64,000 bases of DNA. It comes from Rosellinia necatrix. Lineage: Eukaryota > Ascomycota > Sordariomycetes > Xylariales > Xylariaceae. Below, in pieces: positions 24,112 through 35,946 of this stretch; the stretch's first letter is position 1, and every line of letters starts with the position of its first letter. A model generated the notes under the pieces. The model had not been told where the DNA came from, did no database searches, and saw nothing but the letters and a program-made list of their open reading frames with translations. A program made the translations under genes and the position numbers. The stretch is taken from contig JAGYVD010000005.1 in assembly GCA_021209875.1 (NCBI GenBank), positions 2,821,001 to 2,885,000 on the forward strand, in the 5' to 3' direction.

Positions 24112-25655
24112 GGTTGCAATTTGCAATGGCACGAATACGCGGTTTTCAGGAAGTTTGCGTGTTGAGAAGAGTAGAACGTCGCGATCTGGGAGGTTTTGCG
24201 GTTCGTGCTGTGACTTAAACGCCGGAGGACCCCTCCTAAATACTCACTAACTTTTTCGACCAGATGAACCAAATGGGTGCCAAATGGGGTGCCAAGCGGG
24301 TGCCAAACGGGGACCCGATTGGATCCACGCTTGTTTCTGTGCGACACTAAGAACTTTTTTAATGGAGCCAAAAGCTCCCCTGTAGCGTAGCCTATGTACC
24401 GTCCCGCCGTCCTCCACTATGGCCGCCCCGCGCATCGGCGTGGCCAGAACCCTGATGACTCTTAACAATGCCTAAGGCACTGACTGTGTTTGGGCACATA
24501 GACTACCTAATAGACTCCGTCCTTACAGTTCGGGAGCTGTACCTACGTAGTAGGTAGCTCGAGCTTCTGCCCAAAACTCCCTCTCAACGTTTACACAAAA
24601 ATCAGAGTAGGCAACGAACCATACTTTCTCCTTTTGCATGTCCTTGCTTAGGACCATGGCGATCGAGATCCCCGCCGCTGGTATTCCCACCGACTACCGT
24701 TTTGCACAGATCTCGGCCAGACATCCGCATTTTGCTGTGGAGAGAGCGCATCCAGGTAAGCTGAATATCACAGCTGCTTGGCATCATCTGGCGCCGCCTA
24801 GCATCTTTGCAGTTGGCTAGCTCTTCCATCTCGGTGTCTCTCGGTCGAGTAAACATCCTCTGGGAGTGCATGGCATCGTTTCTACCTATCTGGGGAAACG
24901 TCGTGATGAGGAACTCGGAACGGCGCCGAGAAACCCCTGTCGGCCTCGCCCGAGCTCTGTAAATCCATCGATAACCGCACGTAAGAGGCACATAGCTTCT
25001 TAGGAGGTCCCAGTTTTCTTCAGCTTTTTCGCATGCTGCCCGGAATGGAGTTGTTGGAATTGTAGAGTATTCAGCTCGGCCAGCGCAGTCCGGTGGGGGG
25101 GGCGTTTATAAGTGCGCAACTAACTCAAATCGCCTCCCCTGACCTGGTTGTGTGAGCCCGGCATGCAATGAACATCGCGGCCGCATTTACAGTCTTAGGT
25201 AGTACTTGTGGTGTGTGCGCCGTGACACCACAGCGTGACACAGCCGTACCTCATAGCCTACGGACTACAGTAAACCTACCCTTTGCAATTCGATATCGTA
25301 ACTTTCCCAAGCCACGGGCAGCGAGTCACGGAAAGCGAGCCACGGGAAGCGAAGCGAGCCGTCGAATCAATCGAGACAATAACCGCCTTTGAGCTCCTGA
25401 CTAGCTCGTTGCATGGCTTAGCCGTGTTATACCGGCGCTTACTTGTCGACGGTCGTCGTTGTGGGCAGGGTGCAGCCTTGGGATGGTGCCAGAGCTCATC
25501 AATCGTCTTTCAGCAATCAAAACCAATGATCCAACGCAATACCGAAACTACCCAATTGGGTTTGTCCAGTTTACTTAGATCCCATTGGGCATTGTACAGA
25601 TCGCTGTTGTCGGATATGATCTGCGATCGAGCCGCCTTTGACGTGCGGTTTATCT
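24112..25655. other. Intergenic between LYS9 and membrane protein A
   Basis: It contains the LYS9 promoter. On the plus strand a weak spliced candidate starts at the ATG 24656 (MAIEIPAAGIPTDYRF), with donor CCAG|GTAAGC and an acceptor near 24800, ending around 24960; it has no recognised family and competes with open frames on the other strand, so I do not annotate it as a gene. A short G-rich run occurs near 25090. Confidence 0.4.
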
Positions 25656-27074
25656 TTAAACCTCGCTTGATGGATCATCGTTCCTTCGTCCCGGCAGTTT
25701 CGCCTCCTCTTTAATCTTGGCCGCGAGGTAAATACCTTCGAGGATAAAGGGTGCCCAGAACTCGTGTTTGTACTTTTCTTTCCATTCTGCATTTGGAGTC
25801 ACGACCCCTAAAGCTTTATTTTTCTCAGGCGGAGAATATTTAGCGATATGGTTCATTGCTTCTAAAGTAGCTGTCTCCCACTTGGCACGACCAGGCCCGG
25901 CGACAAGAATCGGGTCCATCCACTTTATGGCTTCCGGTGCGAACTGGCTTCTATCTTCTTGTGCCTTCCCTTGTGAAAGAGCAAACGTGTCCGGGTTGAG
26001 CGCGACGATTGTGTTGAGAAGTCCCCTCCGAGAACTTACTGTGGTGCAGTAGCGTTCGATTTTGATACCAGCATACGATTTCATCCACTTTTTGGCGCCC
26101 TGGTCAGGCGGCATCCCATAGGCTTGCATAAATATACAAAAGGCGATCCAGAAGGTAATGAAGTATGAACTCCAGTCCTTTACCGCCGCCGCTCCGAGAG
26201 CGATTGCCCACTGACCTAAGATGAGCACCCTCAGAGTCATGCGAAGACCGGCGGCGAGGGCCGGCCTATCTTGCGAGCTTAGAGGTTTCAGAGGCCGGTT
26301 GAGTAAAGAATTGATAATAGTAGATTCTCCATAAAACGCGACCCAGTCAGTCGTGTTCTCATGCTCGGCGACCAAGACCAAACGGTTCCACGGTGTTGGT
26401 TTCTCGACGAGCAGGCGTCGGGGGTTGCTTCCGTGAAGCGCAAAAACGACGATGCCTGTTATGGGCATAAGAACAAGGAATGCCAATGATAGCCAGGTTT
26501 GTAGGATGCCGCTCATCACAATCATCCCTAACAGGACTATCCAGCCACAAGCATCCGCCCATCCCATTGTGGCCGACCGGGGGAAGATACGACGCGGCCA
26601 TGCGGACGAGGTCTCACGCCTTTCGAGATGTGGAAGGCGAGAGACATGGACGACTTCGAGTCTCTGCAACCTGATATCATCGTCCTTCATATTTTCGTGC
26701 AAATTTTGAACATTATGGGCGGGGTGAGCTCGAAGACACATGCGGATTGTCTCGGGGCTGCTGAGATAGTATCGACTACCAAAGCGGCCATCTAGGCCAA
26801 GTAGGCCGATGCTCTTGCCAAAGCGATCTAAGTAACAGTGTTGGGGCGGAGGCTGATCTCTGGACAAGAGGAGTCGGCTTCCGGCGGGGGTGATCGGAGA
26901 GTTCCATAACGCGGTAAATCCTGCGAGCTGGTGTACGTGAAGTTTCGGTGGTAGATCGATGAATTCGATGAGAGCGGATAGGGGGAGTATACCAGCCAAC
27001 TCCGCTACCCAGCCATTCCGGCTCAGGATGCCAGCGAGCTCCTTGATAGCTTGCTCAAACATAGTGGTTGACAT
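25656..27074 (-). CDS. Membrane protein A of the HET/membrane-protein pair (unknown function)
   Basis: Single-exon gene of 472 codons with no family I recognise. The N-terminal half is soluble and includes ELAGILPLSALIEFIDLP, TPAGSRLLLS and LDRFGKSIGLLGLDGRFG. Four hydrophobic segments lie in two hairpins at about residues 176-193, 195-214, 281-299 and 303-320, with a conserved loop between them (DWVAFYGESTIINSLLNRPL). The tail carries RRGLLNTIVALNPDTF and a charged end (AAKIKEEAKLPGR). It is clearly paralogous to the gene at 35947-37293: the same blocks occur in the same order. It is transcribed divergently from HET protein A, 1.4 kb away. Pairing suggests a shared role, perhaps a membrane partner or effector for the HET protein; this is inference. 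The start MSTTMFEQ is the first Met; a second Met four codons on is equally possible. Confidence 0.75.
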   Translation of the reverse strand: MSTTMFEQAIKELAGILSRNGWVAELAGILPLSALIEFIDLPPKLHVHQLAGFTALWNSPITPAGSRLLLSRDQPPPQHCYLDRFGKSIGLLGLDGRFGSRYYLSSPETIRMCLRAHPAHNVQNLHENMKDDDIRLQRLEVVHVSRLPHLERRETSSAWPRRIFPRSATMGWADACGWIVLLGMIVMSGILQTWLSLAFLVLMPITGIVVFALHGSNPRRLLVEKPTPWNRLVLVAEHENTTDWVAFYGESTIINSLLNRPLKPLSSQDRPALAAGLRMTLRVLILGQWAIALGAAAVKDWSSYFITFWIAFCIFMQAYGMPPDQGAKKWMKSYAGIKIERYCTTVSSRRGLLNTIVALNPDTFALSQGKAQEDRSQFAPEAIKWMDPILVAGPGRAKWETATLEAMNHIAKYSPPEKNKALGVVTPNAEWKEKYKHEFWAPFILEGIYLAAKIKEEAKLPGRRNDDPSSEV

Positions 27075-28455
27075 TTACCGAGCGGTGAAAAGATGAAGAG
27101 GAGGAGGCGATATCGTGACACGCAGGGCGTACTTTGCATGATATTATCTTCGCAGAACCCAAAGAGCGGCGCAGCTCCCGTCCTCCAGGATCCCTTACAG
27201 CTCCAAAACCCATAATTTAGCGCGTCAATACAAGCACAGGATGGCCATAGGCATGCGATCGTTTAGGGGGAACCGGCTAGGCCTCCAGCCGCAGTGTAAT
27301 AGCCTACTAGGAAACCGGATCAGCTGACAGCTGCGTTTATGCGGCAAACGTCCTATCTTACTCGGACTTGTTCGTTTTTGAGCCTTGACAGCTAGCAAGA
27401 GCGGATACTTCATAATCAATGTATCGGAGGATTATGAAGCAATATAGAGCCTAAAGGTCTACTTCGGCACCCTAGAAAGTAGGATTGAGCTGTACCTGTA
27501 GATTGGGCCCTCTGCGATCGTTGCCCCTGCGACTCCAGATCCGACTTCCAACTTCCGGTGGCGGGTGGTGATCTGACACGTCGCTCGCGCCGACGCAGCA
27601 AGCTAGCATTCTATCCGATTTGCATTCTAAGCCCTGGATGAGAGAGTGTGTCAGTTTCAAACACGTTACATACATATTCCTTTAGCTGTTTTCGGTATAT
27701 CACCGGCAGGAGAGCGTGCAAAGCATCTATTGGCACGTCAAAGCAGGCAAGGGATTTATCTCCACTTTCCTCCATCACTGGACGCACTATAACAACTGTG
27801 GCGGTATTACAGGGGTTGGTAAGAAGTTATGGTGCATGTGTAAAAACGAAATACTATAGGTCTATGTTTGTATTCCTCAATGGCCTCGATAACTAAAAGA
27901 GAATATTCCTTCAGCAATTATGGGTGGTGATACGTTTAATCTTGTTAAGCTTCAATATACTATAGTTATGTAGACTACCGTATAACTAGATAATAACTAG
28001 ATTTAGTTATATGATATGTCTTCAACTTATGACCTATCTCAAATGCCTACTTTGGCCCCAATATCGTATTTAATAACCAATAACTAAGTTCTTCATATCC
28101 AAGCGCTCTTGGGGTACCTACTTACCTGCCTTATATCTTGGGTGATGTAAATGCATGATCGCTCAGGTACCTATATAGTTATAAGTACCTCTGCTGCTAC
28201 TGTAGGTACCTAGGCACAGGTAACCTACCTGGGTACTTACTTAGGTAGGTAACTGTAGGTAACTACTTAAGTAAACTACCTACCTAGTGTAAGCGGGAAG
28301 GGCAGCAGCGGGCTAAGTAACCTAGCGTGATGAGGGCTGGTGGAAAAGTGGAGTCGAATTTCTACACACATCATCTCTCTAGCTAGCTGTTCACGATTTA
28401 CCCACGACTCGTGATTGTTATCCCCAAATCAAGGCGACTATTCAGCTAGGCCTCC
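27075..28455. other. Divergent intergenic region between membrane protein A and HET protein A
   Basis: Shared upstream region of two divergently transcribed genes. It is AT-rich around 27900-28080 and has a dense ACCTAGGT-type motif cluster at about 28170-28290, within 300 bp of the HET-A start. No RNA or ORF is supported. Confidence 0.55.
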
Positions 28456-31400
28456 ATGTGTCTTGGTACCGGCGAGCCTGTTCTCATTACGACGTCCCCA
28501 TTACGTGACAAATCTCCTAAGTTCACTTTCAAGGATCCCAGCGACCCTGGCCAGCGTGATTTTGGTGTCAACTTGCTCACGCCGCTCGAGACTCCGGGGC
28601 ATCTCGGCCCTTTTCTAAGGGCGCAGTTTGATGGCTGGAAACCTGACCGGGAACCTACAGAAGCACTTATTGAGGACTTGAATAGGTGCCGGAATGGAGA
28701 GTACTATATGCGAGGGTGCGTCACCCAGATGAGGCGCGATATACCATGTTTTCCGGAAGAACCCCAATGCTATGGACAGTCAACGTTCGCCAATGCGTTT
28801 AAATACTGGTATTTCTCGGGTGTACGGTCTTGCGATAACTTAACGTGTAAAGCCAGGAAGGAAGCCCTGGAGAAGTCTGCGCCCGAATGCGGCTGGGCTC
28901 CCTTTCGAGATATTGTCTTGACTTGTATTGCCTGCTGGCGGCCAGCGTATGAGGTACTGCCTTTCGATATGATGCTCCCAAAGGAGGACGATACCGTTCA
29001 TCCTCCGGGGGCCTTTTGCATCGACGTTCGCGGGATGGTCAATCTATGGCTCTGGGCTACCCGTCTTATGTCCGGGCCTGTTAGTCAATTAGTTCAAGAG
29101 CTAGCCATGAAGGGGAATTCTGACGACGCGTTTTTTCGACTCTGGCAGACGTTTAAACCCGACCACAACTTGCGCGCTACGGCAAGTTCGCAGAAATTCC
29201 ACGAGCGTGGCTTTTGTGTCAATCGCCTCTGGAATGTTTCGTTCCAGAGCAGACGTGGCATAGCAGATATTCCTTACATAGTCGAGAAGGCCCTGGAATC
29301 CTCGGCCTCCAAATCTGGGAGTAAGCATATGGACTGCACCGAGGAGAGTTGTCTGATTGCCCACGAGAACAGCACGCTCGTCAAACAAGCGCACAAGTGC
29401 CCCTCCGGATCATGCTCCGACGAGGTCGCTTTCCCTCCCGTTGTACTGAATAAAGCTTTCGATTTCGGTGCTCGCACCTCGCCCCTAGGCGCACATCCAT
29501 TTGAGATTACCGCATGGCGCATTCCGGGACCTGGCCAAGAACCATCTTCTTTGTGCACTCCCTGCGATGACTACGTCGCTATTTCTCATGTATGGTCCGA
29601 TGGCACCGGTGTTGGGATGAAATCGGGTGCAGGCATCGTCAATGCCTGCCTTTTCGAGCATTTCTCAGATATTGCTAATCGTGACGAGGTGTCGTGTAAT
29701 GGCGTCTGGTGGGACGCAATCTCTATCCCGACAGAGCGCCACGCCAGAGCTATCGCCATGGATAGCATGCTCGAAAACTACGAGAACGCCAAGGTGACTG
29801 TGGTCCATGACCAGGATTTGTTGGAATTTGAATGGAAGGAAGATGGGAGTCCTGCTGTAGCCATGGTTCTATCGTCTTGGTTCACGAGGGGTTGGACGGC
29901 AGCTGAATTATGGGCTTCGAGAGGCCACCCTGTGAAAGTTCTCTTCAAAGACCCCAACGATCCAACGGGGCAACGGCCACTTATCAAGGACCTGGACATG
30001 GACATCTTGGCCGGAGACTTATCTCGCTGGTTTGATCCCGAAACCGAGGGACATCAAAGCCCGTATAATAACCGCGCATTAGCCCCGACAGACACACTTC
30101 CCGAATTGGCTCATATGATTGCGACCGATATCCTAGCTTTATTTCGCTGGACCGAACACCAAACAATTCCAGACTTGCAAGCTCTTCTGCGCATGCTACA
30201 GACACGGGTAACCTCCTGGGCACGCGATCGTACCCTGATTGCCGCCTTACTGTGCCTACCGCGCGATGCAATCGACTCGACTACTACTACCCCTCAAATG
30301 ACGCAGAAAATCTTGGCCAATTTTGGAAGCCTTAGGACTACGGAAATCATTAATCATCGGGTGCCAATGTCTAGCGATGGGCCTTGGGACTGGGCCCCTC
30401 AGTCAATATTTGAGCTTGGTCAGTGGTCGCTATCAAACGACCCAATGGGGGGCTGGTCTTATATCCAAGAGAATGGTAGCATCAAATGCGAGTTCCTAGC
30501 TTACGAGGTCCTACAAGAAGATGTCATCACCGAGTATCGCCACCACCCTGCTCTCGCAGCTCGAATATCGGTCGCCCTGTCAAAAAGACGGAGCTGCCTG
30601 CTGTTGACAACGCGAAGGATCCAACAGGAAGATACGTACATTCTATTCCAACCCGTTTCCGTCACCGCTTGGATGGTTATGGGAAGATGGATAGGATGCG
30701 TTTCTTTAAAAACTCAATTAGGAGCATCCAGGCGCCACCTGCAGGTCTGGAATAAAGATTCGAACGGCAGAGATATCATCGGATTGAGCCCACCTACTTA
30801 TGTGCTTGGTAAGAGTAGGAGCAGCATCGGGAAATCGCTGCCTGTAATGAATTTCGAATCTGCGTTTTTAGCTCTGGAAGCTCTCAGGCGGAATACATCG
30901 GCAGTGATACCGAAGACATGGTGTTTATCAACTAGCAACCTTGAGGTATGTTCCCGCTAACGACATCGTAACAAACCTAGATATTAACATCAAATTTAGG
31001 AGCCATTAATTTCGCCACCTCAACCCGTTTACATTTACGGGCCAAGTGCCGGCTTGATACTCAATATTGGCAGAACGGGGCCGACTCATCCATCCGGTAC
31101 GGTTGTCTTCGATACTAAGGGCCATGACAATTGGATCCGGTTATCTTTCTTCTCGGGGCTCATTGACTCCCTTAACCTAGATGAAATGGTAGCCTGCCCC
31201 AAGGACCACGACGGCTGCAATGGTATTGCGACGATCACTTGGTCTTTACCTTGTTCGGAAGGTGATTATTATGCGTGCTGGGCCGTCGTGCCCCTTGTTT
31301 ACACATCTGCGTTCCACGTCACCACTAAAATTCACGCCGCGGGGGGTAATTACGATATGGCCATCGGATCGGGTACTTTCAATGATGATATAAAAGCGCA

Positions 31401-31482
31401 TTTGATTCGGAATGAAGCGCCTGGTACATATCTGCAGACCTGCAATCCATGCGGGAAATGCACGAGCTGTCTAAAGAAATAG
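28456..31482 (+). CDS. HET-domain protein A (heterokaryon incompatibility type)
   Basis: Large HET-domain protein. HET domains trigger vegetative incompatibility and programmed cell death in filamentous ascomycetes. Exons 28456-30945 and 31000-31482 are joined by a GTATGT...TTTAG intron in phase 0, giving 990 residues. The HET blocks are AISHVWSDGTG (from about 375), WWDAISIPTE (418) and SSWFTRGWTAAELWAS (473). Before them comes a cysteine/histidine-rich part with CGWAPF and the block DCTEESCLIAHENSTLV followed by HKCPSGSC, which could bind metal. After the HET core are about 500 residues without a known domain. The last residues form a C-x2-C-x2-C-x2-C cluster (CNPCGKCTSC) that HET protein B lacks. 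No NACHT, WD40 or ankyrin repeats are seen, so it is not a classical NLR. It converges with its paralogue at 31761-35123, 278 bp away, and diverges from membrane protein A. Partner and trigger are unknown. Confidence 0.87.
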
Positions 31483-31760
31483 ACTATCGGCTGGCTAGTT
31501 TCAAAGCTCGTTAACTAGAACGTGATATAGGGAGGGCAAAGTGAATCAATTTATCAACCGGACATTTGAACACCCTACGGAGGCGAAAACGAAAGCATAC
31601 ATAACATACGTTTGAGGTAAGGTGGGGACGCGCTGGATTAATTGAGATCTAAACACGAACAAATGCATCTCATCTCCTAAGACTCTTATTGTAGCTAACG
31701 CATGTAGGGCCAAGGCGGAAATCCCCGCATGCTGCATGTTTCCATCTCCGCCTGGAATCA

Positions 31761-34700
31761 TTAGAGCCCAATGTCTTTGAATATGCTATCAAATGTCGGG
31801 CCCTTGATGGCGTCGCCGAGGTTGCCGTGTGATGTGTATTTCCTCGGACATCGTTCATGAAGAAGCTCATCCTCCTGCAGCGGCTTATTCCAGTCGAGGA
31901 TCTCTGCAGAAATCTCTCTTATGCTAGACGTTAGAACCTGGACGTCCCTATCCTTTTCTACGCCATCGCCCCGTGCTCTGACGCAACGTGTGGCTATGTG
32001 TTTTGAGTATGTCAGCCACCCTATTCGCATGTCAGTCTCTGTCCAACCGGTCTCCATGACATGAAATGGGGACCGGAATATTCTTCGAAGTATTGGCCCG
32101 TCAGTAATAGGTGCGTGAGGAAACGACCATGCCAAATGTATGATTCCCTTGCAGCCACGGTGACTAATCTCGCAACGTTGCAAAACAGACTCTTCCTTGG
32201 TGTAGAAGGGTAGCTTCGACACAATCAAAGGATCCAGAGCATTGTGATCTCGGCTTTCGTCTATTATTGCGTGGAATGAAGGGTGAATATCTCGTTCGTG
32301 ATCGTCTAATCTCTCTGTCGTATTCGGTGGATATACACATACAGGCTGGGGCCGCCTTTCCCATTCCACCTTGCCCTACCCATAAGATTAGCATCTCACA
32401 TTTGTGGTTAGGAAGGCAGGTTTGGGATTCCGCACAGATTTTTCAGTTTGCATGCCTATAACCCATTTACAGCTCCCTCTTCGATCTATTGTTGCTCTTG
32501 CGAAACTAGACAACGCTGAACTGACTGCTGTTGGCCGCATAGGCGGTAGTAAGCGGTTCTTTTCATCCGCATCCGCCCCGAAGAGGAATTTCACAGACCC
32601 AGTTCCCCAAAGACGAAGTCTCATATTTGAATATCCGAGCTCCTTGGCCGTTACAAGTGGTTTATCTAACGCCGCCTTAGGGGGCTGATATGGGTCAATA
32701 GCATTTGGTATGCCCAAGTAAACGCACCCAGCCCAGTGACACGATATGGCTAGCGTCCTTCCAACCCAACCCACCCAGACGGGACAGGCGAGGATATACT
32801 GGCGGTGAGATTGATCTCGGTCATCCGGGTCTGTAAGGAGAAGACAACTCCACTTGTCACGCAGAGCTTCTGATATGCGGGAGCTCACAGCTGGGTGCCG
32901 CCCGAAAGGCACTACGACGTCATCTCTCTTGAGGGTGTATGCTGTAAAATCTCCAAGCAGGAGCCCTTCTTTTAAAAGGGTGCATTTTGAAATGGGACGA
33001 CGACTAAGCGAGTTTTGCGATACCCCTAAATCAAAGATGGACGGGGGGCACCACGACCATGCTCCGCTAGGGTTAATCGGAACCTCGCCATGGAATAGAT
33101 CACTGCAAAGGATCGTCCCGAAGTGCGAAAGTATATCTCGAGTGATTTGGGGGCCCGTGGAGTTAGAATCGATTGACTCAAGACACATCAACCCTGGAAT
33201 AATAAACAGATCTTTGACCCAGGATGTCACGCGAGCGCGCAGGTTAAGTAACAAATCGCGTAGGTTCGAGGTGGTAGTAATGCCCGAGGCACCACCATCC
33301 CGTAAGCGTCGAAGGATGTCGGTGGCAACGAAATGACCGTAGCTTGGGACCAAACCCTCTCGGTTGAGCAAGAAATCTCCTCTAATCTGGCCAAACGCAT
33401 CCAGTGCGGCCAGGTCATCGAGGTGAACGGAGCGCATGCTTTTCGGATCCCAAGCGAGAATGTCTTCGTCCAAATCCTTGATCAGCGGCTCTGTTTTTGT
33501 TTTGTCGGGATCCTTGAATAGGATCTTGACAGGATGTTTCCTGGACGCCCAAAGCTCGGCGGCTGTCCATCCTCTGGTAAACCAGGATGAGAGTATAACA
33601 GCAACCGCCGGGCTTCCGTCATTTCTCCATTCAAAGTCGACTAGTTCGCGATCATGAACCAATGTGGCGGCTGCGTTCTCATAGTTGACTAGCATGTTAT
33701 CAATCGCCGCCGCCCGCAAGGGCCCGGTTGGGACGGAGATGGCATCCCACCAGATCCCACAGCAGTCAAGCCTATGCGCGATCCCGGAGAAGTAGTTCAT
33801 CAAGCAGGTATTAACCTCCCCGGAGTCCCTACTGCGCTCCCCAGTTCCGTCTGCCCAGACATGAGATATCGCCATGTATCTCTGCCCGATCACGCATAAT
33901 GAAGGTTTGCCACCCCCGATACGCCAGGCCGATGGAGCCCATGGACGGCCTTTTGGACGTCCCTCCGCCACCAGCCCTGGGGAACCGAGTGCTGCATTCA
34001 GAATGTTCTTCGGAAATATGGCCACCGGGCCACAATCTTCGGACGCACAGGCGTGATGCTGTGGTACTAGTGTACTGTTTTTGTGACTGAAGAGGCAAGA
34101 TTGCTCTGTACAGTCTAAATGCGGGTTTTCCTGGTCGCCAACGCCGATCTCGTTTCTCAACGCTACGGCCGCAATGCTTGGAAGATCGGCGACCCCTCCT
34201 ACCCCTAGCATAGAGACATTCCATAGTCTGTTGGGGCAAGGGCCTCGCAATCGGCACTGCTGCGTAGCTTGGAGTGCACTCGTCTCATAGTATGAACCGA
34301 GGCGGGACAGCAGCCCTTCGAGTTGGTTGTATGCCTGCGTTTGCTGCCCCCGAAGACGCGGTTCGTCGCTCCAGTTCCCTCCATATGCGATGCGAAACAC
34401 CCACCGACACAGGTCAGCCACCCCATCAACATTGAGACACACTACGCGCGGCAGTTCCTCGACCTCAAAAACAGTATGGCGGTGGCCACGCTTATCGACC
34501 TTGAAGTCGTCACGCAGGATGGCCCTGCCATCCTCCGGTATCAGGTCGAGTAGGACTGACAATATAAGCTGGATGAAATTCGGCAACCAGCAAGCCAGCG
34601 CCCTCACTGCCAGTGCCTCGAGCGCTGGCCATCCGCACCGAGGGACGGCCTTGTCCAGGGCGATCCGCCGCTGCTCGCAAATGTTATCCCGGCATTCTCG

Positions 34701-35123
34701 GAGCTGTGTAACCTTGGAGATCACAAAGACGTACGCGAGAATCTCCTGACCCAGGCATTGGGGATACTCTCGGAACCCACTGGTCCGCCGCGTCCACCCC
34801 GGCTGCGCTGTATACTGATCCCAGGTGTGGTGGACCGAATCTATCAGCTTTAGGAACGGGCCTTGGGGATTCCGGATGTCGGAGAACAATTTGAGCCCGA
34901 GGGTCTCGCCTTGTACATCATTTTCGCAATATTCGTGGACGCGGGTCAAGTCCAGCCGGCTCGGTAGGAGGAGATTGGTGTCGAGGGAAATGTCGCTAAA
35001 ACACTCGGCGACAGACTGGCCAGGGGTATTATATTTCCAACACCTTATCTCATAGTCGTCCTCCGTAAATGTAACCACGGGCTTGCTGAGTACCTGGCCG
35101 ACCCAACCTTTGGATTTGCACAT
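31761..35123 (-). CDS. HET-domain protein B, paralogue of HET protein A
   Basis: Second HET-domain protein, about 1100 residues. Exon 1 is 35123-32436 and exon 2 is 32375-31761. The intron (GTGCGG...GGGTAG, 60 bp, with a TGCTAAT branch) is preferred over a 30-bp alternative and falls where HET-A has its intron. The HET blocks are ISHVWADGTG (from 419), WWDAISVPTG (458) and SSWFTRGWTAAELWAS (512). The upstream block CTEQSCLFSHKNSTLV plus HHACASEDC matches HET-A, as do CLGQEILAY, RCGWPALEAL and the C-terminal IIHLAWSFPHAP region. It is longer than HET-A at the N-terminus (MCKSKGWVGQVL...). Identity in the HET core is high, roughly 60 percent by eye, but flanks are diverged, so the duplication is not recent. 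It is transcribed divergently from membrane protein B. Function as in HET-A is inferred from the domain only. Confidence 0.85.
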
Positions 35124-35946
35124 GCTTGTTCGGGATTTACGAGTCTTATAATTTTGGAACGGTAGAAGCAGATCAGGATTCTGACTCTTACTTACTCAAT
35201 GAGTACCTAGGTAATGTTATGGGGACGCTTGACCTCCTCTAACTATCTTATATAACCCCCGCGTCGCCCTCACAGGAAGCGGCCCCCTCCCCCTCCCCCC
35301 CCAAACCCCATTAAGCACTCAAATTATTTACTCATGGCCTAGTATTCGCCTCTTTTTTTTTTTCTATCTCGAACACCTCGCACCAAGCGCAAATATGAAT
35401 AGCATACTTGCGCATCTGGATATCGTAACAAGCACCCGGTCAAACTCACTAGAACGTACAAACTCGACGAATTGGTGTACCATAAAACCTGACGATCGGC
35501 ATGTAAGTAGTAAGCTCTTGGGGGCTTGGACGCCACGGTTTCGCAGCTGATCTCGGTAGGCGGGGACGAAGCCCGGCCCGTGGGGGCCAGACTCGTTCTA
35601 CCAGACTCGTTCTACCACATCTTCGTAGGCAACTTGCCTTCAGCCCCCAGGTGAGGAAACGGCAGTTTGCCTCTTCCGAACCCCTCAGGGCCGCCCCATT
35701 TCCCGGGCGTCTACCGCGCGTCCTAGCTAGGACTATAGGATCGGGACACCACTAGTGAAGGAGTGATGCCTGCTATAACAAGACACATATTGTGTGCGCC
35801 AATCTATTAAGACCGCTCGACCTGGATAGCTGCATCGCCCCCCAGCTCGGCCCGCTTTGCGCTCACCCCTTAAGCCAGAAATACTACACTCGTCAATGTG
35901 TTGACTTATTTCTATCGTCATGGCTTTAAAACCTGTCTAGAAAGCC
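35124..35946. other. Divergent intergenic region between HET protein B and membrane protein B
   Basis: Shared promoter region of a divergent pair, mirroring 27075-28455 but shorter. It has C- and T-rich runs at about 35285-35370 and a duplicated CTCGTTCTACCA at 35592-35618. No ORF is supported. Confidence 0.55.

Noticed and set aside
32376..32435. In-frame stops in HET-B read as a pseudogene
   Set aside because: The stops lie inside a 60-bp GT-AG segment with a TGCTAAT branch at the site of the HET-A intron, so an intron explains them.
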